NCBI GenBank assembly: GCA_028829895.1
Contig: CM054182.1
Coordinates: forward strand, 87,407,546 to 87,471,545
Reading direction: 5' to 3'
Source: Sinotaia quadrata
Lineage: Eukaryota > Mollusca > Gastropoda > Architaenioglossa > Viviparidae
Length of the DNA stretch: 64,000 nucleotides
The position numbers and the translations under genes are program-made. Shown one piece after another: positions 1-13,100 of this stretch (the stretch's first letter is position 1; each line of letters begins with the position of its first letter). Below the pieces are notes generated by a model that did no database searches, had not been told where the DNA came from, and worked only from the letters and a program-made list of their open reading frames with translations.

Positions 1-639
1 ATACTCGCGAACTTGGGGATAAAACAGAAAAACTTTATAAGGAAAAATGATGGTAGAAAGAACTTATAAAGAAATTAATCACAAAGGCATGTTCACTATT
101 AGGCTTTGTGGCTTAAAAGGAGTTGGTGTATATTAATTTTTGTCTTTTTGGACTTGCCATGCTGCAACCATGATAGGCTAGCAGGCAGTGTAGTGGTTTT
201 CACAGTCCGGGTCAGTCAGGCACGTGGTCCAGGCTGTGAACTTTCCATCCGTCTGTGTGAGTCGAAGAGTGATAGCCGGTTCTACTCACTTGTGAGGTGC
301 AGGATGGGTATGGCAAAGTAGACAAAGTAGTAAGATGCCAATGGCATAGGTGTGGTAGATACAATGCAGATTCTTTCTTGGCAAAAAGACCTATTTACCA
401 GTGTTGTTTCTGGGAGAGGATGGCAGGATGGTCCTATTATGACTGCATCTTTGCCAAATAACCTTGTGCACAACTTTAATATTCATCAGACCAAGTTAAA
501 ATCCAGAGTTTAACCAGTGATTGTCAATGTGCTTTGCTCTTAGAAATTATGACATTTCTTTTGAGATACAATTCAGCTACAGAATATTGAGTTAGAGGTT
601 GGCTAGATATATAGTAAAAAAAAAAACATGTTTCATTCA
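1..639. other. Partial HERC intron, no recognised feature
   Basis: AT-rich sequence with short shadow ORFs on both strands. I see no exon that continues the HERC alignment and no mobile element ends. Confidence 0.4.
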
Positions 640-1055
640 CTTGCACATGTTTATAATCACATTTCCAATCTGATGTTCTGTGTTAGAGGCTGGCTAGTCA
701 AAAGAATCAAACAAATGTTTCATTCACTTGCACATGTTTATAATCACATTGTCAACCTGCAGTTCTGAATTAGTGGCTGGCTAGTTACAGAATCAAACAA
801 ATGTTCATTTACTTGCACATGTTTATAATCACACTGTCAACCTGCAGTTCTGAATTTGTGGCTGGCTAGTTACAGAATCAAACAAATGTTCATTTACTTG
901 CACTTGTTCATAATCACACTGTCAACCTGCAGTTCTGAATTAGTGGCTGGCTAGTTACAGAATCAAACAAATGATCATTTACTTGCACATGTTATATAAT
1001 CACACTGTCAACCTGCAGTTCTGAATTTAAAAAAATATTTCATTCACTTGCTCAC
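640..1055. repeat. Minisatellite of about 85 bp, seeded on the donor of HERC exon 16
   Basis: Four to five tandem units of about 85 bp, each with the core ttgcacatgtttataatcac and then caacctgcagttctgaat. On the minus strand each unit resembles the last ~28 bases of HERC exon 16 plus its donor and about 20 bases of intron. The exon boundary at 1035-1085 is itself the first, most diverged unit. Confidence 0.85.
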
Positions 1056-1199
1056 CTGTGTAATCATACCTCCAACCTGCTGTTGAAATCTAGTCTTTTG
1101 CACCCAACTGACATAGTCATTCCGAATGTTGACACGGTCTTTCAAATCTGGCACATAGAACTTGTGGTATGGAATTTTTTGGTGATTCTCTTCATTCAC
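1056..1199 (-). CDS. HERC4: HERC exon 16 (last exon in window)
   Basis: Encodes 48 codons, with YHKFYVPDLKDRVNIRNDYV and SWVQKTRFQQQ, matching YDKFY...LIDIRNDYINWVQ just before the HECT domain of HERC3/4. Acceptor GGCAG before 1199; donor GTGAGC from 1055. I find no further exon in 1-1055, so the following exons lie off the left edge. Confidence 0.88.
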
Positions 1200-4100
1200 C
1201 TGCCATAACAGGAAAAAATAATTAATCTTGGAAGTGGATTTTTTTTACTGACAAACATTTATTTTTCAAGTGATACAGAATATGGCTGTAAACAATGAAA
1301 TAACAATATCTCTTTGTCAGCCTGTCTGTTCATTTGGGGTTGAAAACAAAATTTATATACCTGGTTGCCAATGATGACCAATTATCACATCAGTAGTAAA
1401 AGTTACAACTGCCTTATTTAGGTTGGCGGGTAATTTTCCCTTACAAAAATAATGAAAACTGCTTATCCAAAGAACAAATTCATAAGAGAGTTGAAGCCTT
1501 AGTCAGTGATAAGTGAAGTGAACCATGAATTCACCTGAGTATGCACTGTTTACTTTTTAGCTTATTGGCATTGCAGCTAGGCCTTGGGATATCCAGATGT
1601 CGACTTTAAGACTATTCGATCCATTTAATCACATTTGATAATTTTGGGCAACAATCAGCTAGTAGGAATATCAGACATGCAAAGCTTCCACCATTTTTTA
1701 TAAACAAGTAAACTGTCAAATAAAAAAGAAAAGAAAAAATTGACATCATTAGGTTGAAAATAAAAAAAATAAAAAACAAAGACTAGTGCCAACGGAATGA
1801 TGACTGTAGGCTACTGTTAGTGACTAATGATGAGAAAGAAAATGATGTTTTAAATGAATGGCCTGCTTAATGGTATGTTTTACCAATATCGCATGTAAAA
1901 ACATCACTAAAGAAAACTGAAATATATCTGCACCAGTACCAAAAAATGGAGTTCAAGCCTGTACGTTGGTACCAATAGAAAAATTTCAAGCCTTTGCACT
2001 GGTACCAAAAGATGGATTTTAAGCTGTAAATGTGTGTGGACTTGATCCGTTCTATACTAAGATAATCATCACATGGGCTACACATAACTGATGTGATGAT
2101 TATCTCAGTATAAACGGATCAAGTCAAGACACAAAGAGAAAATAAGTATGTCAAATCAAGTATATAGAAAAGACATGTCACAAAGAAACATGGAATAGAA
2201 GTAACAAATGAAGTCTACATACACAGACTAGAGATGTCATACTATATAAGTATATAGACTATTATAATCAGGCCACATACACAGACTAGAGATGTCAGAT
2301 TAAGTATATAGAACAGAAGTATTATAATCAAGTCCACATATACAGATTAGAGATGTCAAATCAAATATATAGAACAGTCCTGTCACAATTCAGTATGAAA
2401 AGGAAGTATTATAATTAAGTCCACATACACAGACTAGGTTTATCAGATCAAGTATATAGAACAGACATATCACAATTATGGGAAGGAGATTTTACAATTA
2501 GGTCTACATACACAGGCCGATATATCAGATCAAGTATATAGAACAGACATGTCACAATTATGGGAAGGAGATTTTACAATCAAGTCTACATACACAGACC
2601 AGATATATCAGATCAAGTATACAGAACAGACCTATCACAATTAAGGAGATTTTATAATCAAGTCTACATACACAGACCAGATATATCAGATCAAGTATAT
2701 AGAACAGACATGTCACAACCCAGCATAAAAAAGAAGTATTACAAAGATGTATGGAACAGAAGTATTACAAAGATGTATGGAAGTATGGAACAGAATTATT
2801 ACAAAGAAGTATGGAGCAAAAGTATTACAATTAATTACAGAAGAGTTACATCACTATCAAGTAAACAATAAGGATTCTTACATTACTGAATGAGGAGATA
2901 TGCCTTGCAATATTATATTTAAAAAACCAATAAAAAAGATAACCAGAAAGAAATGTTCACATGTATTTATTAAACAGAACTATTTCACATTAGTAAAAGT
3001 TAATGTAACGTAACAATACTTACAATATTCAGTCGCTTCAACATCTCCAAAGAATAATATAATGCACGCTGGCGTTTAATCATCTGGAATATTTTGTATA
3101 AAATGCTTACGTCAATCAAAAACTAACCATATATATAAATATAAAAAAGATAATTTGCATGCTGATGTTTAACTTTTGTCTATCAGTGACTTACAACCTA
3201 CAAAATGACATTTAATGATCTGGAATGATATTTTGATATAATCAATACTTAGGTCAATTAATAATACAGCTATACATATTTATCAGTGAGATATTTAATA
3301 ATCTGAAATGATAATCTGACAGAGTATGTGCAAATTGTTATCATTAACATAATGCACACAGCTGTATAAGCAAGAGGCTGCATACTGCCTCTAAATCATT
3401 TAGAATGAAATTCTGATAGAGTAAATGCATGTGTTTTAATTTAAAGACCCATTCTGACATGCAGTTATCTGATCTGATGTAGGGAGCTGAATTTACATTT
3501 ATAAACAAATGATCATCGTTAACACATGCACATAGCTGTATCAGCTGTTTGTGTGCTGCTTTTGAATCACTTGGAATGATATTCTGATAGAGTAAATGTG
3601 TTGACTTACTAACACATGTTGTGATAAATGATCATCATTAACACATTCACATAACTGCATTAGCAAGAGACTGTTTGTGTGCTGCTCTTGAATCATTTGG
3701 AATTATATTCATTATAATTTAAGACCCACTCTGACAAAGATAAAGGGAAATGAGTGTGCATTTATAAACAATGAAAATGAGACAGATTTCAAGTTTGGTG
3801 AAATAGTGGGGTTGCTGATGTGGCTGCATAGCTAAATACTGTAAAGCCAATTTAAATAAATCTATGGCAGGATATGCTTCAAGTCTGATGAATATCAAAA
3901 TCTAATAGTATTTTTCCCCAACGAGTTTGCATTTCAAAACAACATAGACTGAAAGTGCTTTTTTGCTATGATAAGTTTCAAACTTGGTGATGATCAGACC
4001 CCAATGGTGTCTATGGACATTCTACGTTATCTGATTTAATCAATGCACTATTACACATTTTACTATTTGTACTTTGTCATTACAGACTAAATTATAAGTT

Positions 4101-7100
4101 ACTGTGAATGTCTTGCATGTGACCTAAATTGTGTGAGCAAATGCCTGCAAAAGTGTTCACACACAAACCAGCAAAATATTCATACACCTGATATCTGACA
4201 CTAACCTCCATTTCTGTGGTCACCTCTGGAAGCTGTAGCAGAAAGTCTATGACTTGCTTGTATATCTGCAACAATCATAAGCACATTTGTTCACTGCCCC
4301 TTGAATTATTGGAAAAGAATTAAGAAATGAAGTCTACCTGAATCTACATTTCAAATTTTCTACAAATAAAATAAATTTAAATTATCTCCACTTGTACAAG
4401 ATTTGAAAGACTGAAAGGGACAGAACCTTAAGGCAATGATGTTGAGAAAACAATATCAGGAGAAACAAAATAGTTTATAAATATAACTAGTTTTCTAAAA
4501 CTTTAGCAGGTACTTTGTGAATTGCACTTAAAAGAAGACAGACAAGAGGTATGCACTAACAAAGTAACAAGTATGAAGCCAGATTTCTGATTAATACCTG
4601 TACTATATAATTCAACCAAAGAATCTATGCGTCATAAGCCAAGTATTTTCACACAGTTGAAACAAAAATTATTTATTATGAAAAAAATCTCACTTCCTGA
4701 TTTTGCAGGACTGGTCTGTAAGGACCAGAAGTGTCTGATTCACAAAGCAATTATTTCAAAAAGCTAGGGTGTATTAGATGGTTAAATTCAGCATTGATGT
4801 ATTCATACTATTCAAGAAGAAAGCTTAATGTATAAGTGACAATCAATCTAGCACTCTCATGAATATCTGTTTTTGCTTAAAAATCTTTTTGAGAAAATAT
4901 TCTTTGGTCAAAGCATAGAAACTAAATTTTAAAAAATAATTAATTAAAAAGTTATAAACATAAAAACCTTACCATTACCAAATGGTTGAAAAAGGAAGGT
5001 CTGAAGTCTGCCCACCACTGACCTGAATAATAAACAAAACAGGTACTTTATAAGTACAGTTAAGTTTTTTCCTGAATTCTTACCAGATGTTCCCTTCAAG
5101 GGAATAAGGTACTCATCAGATCTACAACAACTTATCAGAGCTCCACACTGATTCTTAAAACGAATAGATAACAAACAATTTGTAAGGCTGTCTGTCTTTA
5201 TCCCTGATACTCCCCATTACCTACTGTGTGGTAAATTCTGAAAATTGGGATGCTTGGAGGGAACATGCAGATATGTGACAAGATAGGTTCAAAGTACCAG
5301 ATCTTCCTCTAGCACTGAATCACTCAGTGGTTTCCTTCACAATTTGAAAAGGATCCATGAGCCATGTGTACAGTACAAGGAACAAAACATCAGAACTGCA
5401 AGACTGTTTAGTAGGTCTTGTCTGATTGGCACTTTTCTTAAAATTTCCATTGCATGCTCCAATATTATGCTAATCCACACCTTTCCCACTTGAAGTGTGT
5501 CACTACTGTCCAGGATGGTGTGTGTGTGTGGGGGGGTACTCAATGACTTGTGTTTTGTCTTGAGATAAAAAAAAGGTGTGGGAGGGGGGAGAATCAAATA
5601 CAAGCGTGCTTTTTTTTTTAGCTGACAATATGTTTAATATAAATGCAGTTTGACCCAGGAAACATGAAATAAATAATGGCAGTTTTACATTTCACTCTAT
5701 GGCAAACAGATCTATGTGTGGAGTGTCCTGGAATACTGAAGGATGGTAGATCCACTTCTCTGGTGGGGATTTATCTCATCTAGAGAGGCTGTCTGCTATC
5801 AAACACAATGGTCCTTGAATGTCAGGCCTTCCCACTCAATTCATGACTACCCACACAACATAATCTTTCTAACTTGTAGGCAAACCTTTGGAGAATTTGG
5901 TGCTAAAGTTTCAACTACGGACTGGCTAGGACCAAGCCAATAGTAGAGTTGAACAAATCAATAAATGTCAACAGTTTCATGGCTGTTAGGTAACTTGTTC
6001 TAAATGCTGATCATTACACTCTCTAGAATTTTTATGCATGTAGGTGCTCATCATTGAAGCCTGGATAGTATCACTAAGCATGTCAAGACATAAAAATCCT
6101 ACTTCTCTGCATTCATCTGAAGCCCTAGCTTTTGCAGACATTTTGTCATCCAGATCTACAACATATCCCTGGGTTTCTGTACATTTGTAGTGAGTCATCT
6201 AGATCTGAAAATGGCTGATCAAGTCTAATGTCTAACTGCTTCCATTTTGGCATCCATGATAAGTGTAAACACTCATTGACTGAAAGAAAGATCATATGGT
6301 GGAACTTGGACTGAAACATTCTTTCCTGGGCATGAAAAAGAGGTACTTTTGTGATCTCTTGATTATCAAGATGTGAAAGTACAATTTTAGATTGAAGCTT
6401 TTGGCAATATCTCTGGGATGATAGATTGCATGGTTCGTATTACATCAGCAAGTTCTAGCATATTCTTTACCTGAGTTGTTATTTTAACTCTGGTACTTAC
6501 AAAAATATCAACATGCACAGTACCCAAAGGTCATGTCATGTTGACATTTAACAAATTATATAATTATTAAGTTTTGAAATAGAGACAGGCAAATTTATTC
6601 CACCACAAGAACTAAAATTGTCCTTGTATTAAAGATTAAACTGTATAGAAGCATAGCTTATTAATATTTTCATGTGGTCTTTCTCAACCAGCAAACACAA
6701 GGTGCACTATCTGTGACATTAATTGGCATTGCGTCTGCCATCCAGGATCTGTGACATTAATTGGTATTGTGTCTGCCATCCAGGATCTGTGATATTAATT
6801 GGCATTGTGTCTGCCATCCAGGATCTGTGACATTAATTGGCATTGTGTCTGCCATCCAGGATCTGACCTTAATTGGCATTGTGTCTGCCATCCAGGAACA
6901 AAGCATTATGTTACATGTAATGTTGGAGTGCTTTGTGCACTAACTCTTCTCACAACAACTTCAATAACAAATACAAAGTAGTTATTTATTATTTATGACT
7001 AATACTTATTACTTACAGTGAAGACAGAATACTGTCTTACAGTTGTAAAATATTAAATCATTGCCATCTATCAGATATTGAAAAGTTACTGAATGAGAAA

Positions 7101-10100
7101 CACAAAAATACCTATCTACAACTAAGATTTTACTGAGAAGGAAAAACTCACAGGAAAGACATCAACTGACATCATATTATTTATTCCAATCACTGACAAA
7201 ATGATAAACACAGACACTAGTTATATGACTAAATGTGAGTACATGGAAAGACAAAATGACATTATAATATTATTAATATTAGTTATTATTTTTAAACTTA
7301 CTCAGAAATTTTGCTGCAGTTTTGTCTAAACTGACAATGGCCTGGCCAAATGGCACAATTAGTGTGTCATAATATTTGGGCTGATCAAACAGACTGCACT
7401 CCGGTAAAATCAGGTACATTCTCATTGCCTCGACATCAGGCATTGTATGCGGTAATCCCCGTAGTAGCGTTTCAAGGCTATTGCACATCTACAACATGGC
7501 AATGTAAACAAGATGACATGGAAAATAAAATATGAGATTTGCAATGAATAAGTTGTTAGTACAAAATATTCCATAAAATGAGGAGTTTGAAATCTTAAGA
7601 AAGTTGTTGGCTTAAATGTTAACAGAAAATAGAAATATGTCTGGAGGCATTCCTGATAAAATCATCAAGTAGCATTCTGCAATGGGGAATCTGCATGAAC
7701 TCTTTAGATCACTGAAATCTACAACAGATCTCCCTTCCCTAGAGAACTTGAAAAATTAAAATGATGTGCTCGCTGAATCCCATTAAGAAATGAGTTTGCC
7801 CCCTTTTAGACTTTCTTGTAAAGCAGAGGTCATTTGATAATTTCTTTAGCAGAATACTGATGGAGATCAGAGCCTGAAAAAAGAGAAGTAGGAATAGAAA
7901 AGCCTCAGAAAGAAGAATAGAAAGCTTAAAAAAAAAGAGAAGTAGGAATAGAAAAGCCTCAGCAAGAAGGAAGAATAGAAAGCATAAAAAAAAAGAGTAG
8001 GAATAGAAAAGCCTCAGAAAGAATAGAAAGCATAAAAAAAGAGAAGTAGGAATAGAAAAGCCTCAGAAAGAAGGAAGAATAGAAAAGCCTAAAAAGAGCC
8101 AAACTGATTGTTTGAAGAGCCCAGTCATCAGAAGTCATTTCCACCCACTTATACGAAAATAGAAACAGGTATTAGAAAACGATGACAATAAAAGGAGAGG
8201 TATCAGAACACTGTATTATTTAACTGATTTAACAGCTTGTCTGACACTAGTGCATCACAATGTTTCTGAGAAATGAGTGTGCATTTGATAAATGTAATTA
8301 ATAAAATGCTTTTCTGGTTTTAAAATTAATTATATTTATGATTTCTTTTAATATAAACTATTATAAAATATAAATTTTCTATAAATATTTATGACAAGAT
8401 GAAGGTATTTCTCAAAAAAAATAAGTTTTTCACCTTTAAGACTATTTTCAGCACAAATTAAAGGGAGATCACCCCCCCCACACAAAAAAATAGGCTTTTA
8501 CAATAGTAATCTTCAGCACAAGAGGTAAAACTTAACAGAAGTGGAAGACAATGAATGGAACTCAGAACTGTAATGCCTTTAATTGGAATGTGAACTAAAG
8601 TTACCTCTGAAAGGTCTTGGCCAAAACTGATAGCAAGACTTAAGGAAGGACTGTATAGGAAGGATACTGGTGGACAACCATATCAAGGAATCAAGTGTAC
8701 AAAATGCTTAAGACTATAATTGGCTTCCAATCCCCCTAGAGCAGAGGTCGGCAAACTTTTTGGACTACTAGGCCATTTTAGGAGGTCAAGAAGGCACAAT
8801 AGGCCAGAAATAGTCAAAAGTACACCATTACTAGACTTGAATAAAAGTCTTTGCACTTTATTTTGTGCAATTTAATGTGTAATAAAGAGAAGACATTTCA
8901 AGTAGGGATGGACAAAAGTTAGAAAAAATTATCTATGTGGATTGATTAGGCCAGTCATACTTACAAAGTTACAGTACATACACTAATGTTGAACTTTAAC
9001 TAAGCCAGTGTTTGTACAATTAAAATAATTTCGGCTTTCTTATTTTTTTAAAATAAACTGTATTTAGATTGTTGAAATGAAGGTGAACAAAACTGCGACA
9101 ATTCAATTAGGCCGGATTCCATAATAAATAACTAGGGGGGCATTAGGCCATACTGGAAAACTAGCCTAAAGGCTAGACTTTGCCGACCCCTGCCCTAGAG
9201 GTTGGATACCAGAGAAAGTCAGGAATAAACACTGATGGGATATATCAAGCCTTGAGAATAATCTGCATCCTGACTTTTGAATTGTAGGATAGTGCTAAAA
9301 CAACAATCCTTTATAAATTGTCTACTTCAACTTTGCCATCTCTGTAAACACACCAGATTGATTCTCATGTTTTAAACTACTTGTCTATGTATAGTCTTGC
9401 AGCCATAAACTACTAATTACACCTGTGACACCATATTTACAGATGTGTCTTTCCTTCTTTAAAAATATTTATTTAGTCAAGCAAATTACAAAAACAATAT
9501 GAATTTTTCAGAGTTTATTGGTAAAAGTTGCTTTTAAAACAAGGTTAGGTATTATTCTTGGTAAGATAATTTTAAAAAGAGATTTTAGTAAACTGTCCAC
9601 TGGAATAGAGCGAGCTCAATAAATTCATCATACTGCTATAAAATATGTGAAATTTCATTAATTCAATATTTAATTGTTAAGTTCAGTTTCTTTTAGTACT
9701 ATAAATGAATACACAGGCTTTGCAAAAAATAAATATTTATTAGTGATATTGTGAGCTCAGTCTTATACTACAGCTGAAAACTTATATAGTTTGCTATGCT
9801 GAGATTCATTTGATTACCTAATTATCATTTTAATTACTGGGCATGTGTGCTGACCCAATACCCACAGTTCAAATAATCAAAGTACATAAGGATCATTTAC
9901 TTGCTCATAAACCTCATTTTAATCAATGGTGGAGATGTTCTGAAGTGGAGAGGCTAGTGTACAAAAAAAGTGGAATATAGAAATGAAGCTTTACTTTTAA
10001 AATAACGTGGGGATATTTCTAGCTAACGAAAAATTCGCTTGCCCAGTCAATAAGTAAATCTACCATGTTCCTTTTGTTTTAAAATAATATTGGGGATCGT

Positions 10101-13100
10101 TCTAGTATAGATAAAAATTATTTCACCCAGTCAAAAAGTAAATCTACCACATTCCTTTTGTTTTAAATTAATATTGGGGATCGTTCTAGTCTAGAGAAAA
10201 TTCTTGTGCCGTCAATAAATAAATAAACCACTTACCTTTTGTTTTAAAATAATATTGGGGATCGTTCTAGTCTAGAGAAAATTCTTGTGCCATCAATAAA
10301 TAAATAAACCATTTACCTTTTGTTTTAAAATAATATTGGGAGACTGCTCTAGTCTAGAGAAGAACTCTCTCACATCCTCAAGGTCCACACCATGGTTTTT
10401 ACTACTGCTTCCACAATGTCCATCATTCCTGAAAAGAAAAGAAAAAACATTAAAAAAGTATAGAAAGCAAACAATGCCAGAGTACTTTTAATAGTAAATG
10501 CATATTAATAAGAATTTATATTTTATAAAAATGTAACTTGCAAATTTTAAAATTACATTTATTTTATTTTAAATTTCAACTAAATTTAAATGTAACTTCA
10601 TATTTATCAGAATTTAATAAAATCTGAACTTACTTGAGAAGGAAAGACCCATTGAGACATGAAGGGTGACTGAAGATTTTGGTGATTTCACTAAAATAAA
10701 AATGAATATATATATGGAATGCATTAATGATTTTAATCTTTGCAAATATAAAATTGGAGCTCTATAAAACACTAAAATAACAAACAATAGCATGTGTGTG
10801 AGATTACCAATCTATACTTATAATAAAATTGTTTAAGTTTATGGGTTTGTGCAGACTTAAGTAAAAAGGTACTAGACAGATTTTGATCAGACTTTTATTG
10901 TTATAAACTTTAGTGCCTAGAATCAAGATAAGTATTATAACATCATTCTATCTCATAAGGGAGCTCATCAATAGTCCTAAAACTATGAAAATAGTATAGC
11001 ACCTAAGGGAGCTCATCAATAGTCCTAAAACTATGAAAATAGTATAGCACCTAAGGGAGCTCATCAATAGTCCTAAAACTATGAAAATAGTATAGCACCT
11101 AAGGGAGCTGGCCATTAATGTTAAGTGAATGAGCACAGGCTGTGACTTGATTATCACTGTGAACTCCTTGCACAGTGGACAATTTGTGTTTCACTCAGAT
11201 TGCATTTCTCTTTCTGGGTATTGAATTTTAGGCTGTCATAAATACTGTATTTTACTGTGTAGTTAGTTCTTATTTTTGAAAGGCCTCACCAAACTTTAAA
11301 TCACATTCTCTTTCTTCTTTTATCTCTACTCTTTCTGTCTTTCTCTTGATCATGTTCTTTCTCTCTCTCTCTCCTACTATCACATCCACTCTTTTCCCTT
11401 ATTCTATCACTTCTTCTCTAGCTCTCCATTCTATCCTCTATCTTTTCATTCTTTCTGGAAATTGTTCCTTATGTGAAAGACACTGAGTACACTTTTTCAC
11501 TGGAATTATTTTTTTAAATGTGCACTGGACTCCTGTGCTAGGATATATGACAAAAAATGTTTTGCTTTAATTCAGTTGGATATGTGAAGTTTATTCATTG
11601 GACTTTTTACTGGAATTACTTTTTAAAATGTGCACTGGACTCCTGTGCTAAGATATTTGAAAAAAAATGTGTAACTTTACTTCAGTTGGAAGAATGAAGC
11701 TTATTCATGAAACTTTTCTTTGGAATTCTTCAAAAAATGTGCATTAGACTCCTGCACTAATTCTAATTTATTGTAAACAATTATACATCTTCACATCACA
11801 TCTCCACTCTTATTTGCTACGGGCTGGCTCTTTCTGTGCCATGACTTGCAACCAGTGCTATAATTAACATTTATATATTTCAAAAGTATACATAATTTCA
11901 GTGATTTTACTGCATCATTTCTTTTTTTGTCAAGTGTACTCAATAAGTACTTTCACTTGAAGTTTCAAAGAAAATTTGGACTATATTCAACTCGATTATG
12001 AAAATATCTTATAACTGAAACTTATGTAGAGAAACTGGTATTTTTGCATTTAATCAACAATGGACTTGAAAATTCTGTGATTATATTTCACTTAAGGATG
12101 AGATCTGGGTTTTTTTGTATATTTTGAAGCTTTCATCAGAAACATTAAATGCTGTAGCCACTGAGTAACAGTACCTGGTGGTTGCTTGCTCGACGCTCTG
12201 TCTCAAACTTTTCGGGGTGAGACCTATGATGGGGCAGCACCTTGGATATTTATCCAAATTACTGCTGAAATGCCGTCAAATCACTTAGTGGGGGTTAAGG
12301 TCATATTTACCTATGATCTCTTAATTAAAATTCAACACTTTGAGAAAATACATGTACAAACTATGTGCGATTCATCGTTCAAGATCAAAAAAAAGGTAAG
12401 GGAACTTTTATTATTTATTTATTTTTTAATTTTACATAATTTTAAAATAATACTTTAAAAATTATGTAATATGTTTAGCATTGGCAGCAATGTAAATTTT
12501 TAAAATTCATTTATAATTGCAGCTACTTTTAATTTTTTAGTAAGTTTACCCATTCAATTATTGCTGAGTAGCAAAACAACCTGCCAGGATGAAGTATTAC
12601 ATAACCATGTGACTGATTGGTAAGAGGTTAATGACAAGTTTTATCTTTAGAAAACTTCAATGAAAAGCTGTCTTTAGAACATTCTTAATGACAAGCTTTA
12701 TCTTTAGAAAACTTAAATGAAAAGCTGTGTTTAGAATACTCTTAATAAAAAGGTGTATGTTTAGAAAAATTTTAATGAGAAGCTGTATCTTTAGAAAACT
12801 TCAATGGAAAATTGTCTTGAGAGTACTCTTAATGAAAAACTGTTCTTTAGATACTGATTTAATAATAGCTGCCAGGCAGGAATATTAAGTCACTCTATTG
12901 ATAAACCTCATGAGCAGGTTGTATCCTGAAAAAGTGAATTTTCTAACCATTCACCCAATGATAGGGGCTAGAGGGAAGTCTGATACCATTTGTTTGTCTC
13001 CATCTTGAGGTCAAGAGACTTTATTCACAGAAAAAGATTTGTGATTAACATCAAGAGACTTCATTCATGGACTGAAAAGACCTGGGTCTGAGATAAAAAA

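Noticed and set aside
2560..2871. 103-codon plus-strand frame with internal peptide repeats
   Set aside because: It is a translation of the ~80-bp tandem array; the peptide repeat mirrors the DNA unit and the array lies in an intron of the opposite strand.
10948..11157. 69-codon minus-strand frame with three identical hydrophobic repeats
   Set aside because: Product of the 48-bp triplication; not conserved with HERC and not needed for the exon chain.
12186..12458. 90-codon frame starting near a CG-bearing segment
   Set aside because: No family resemblance; the last third is low-complexity AT-rich sequence. HERC exons 9 and 10 join correctly without it.
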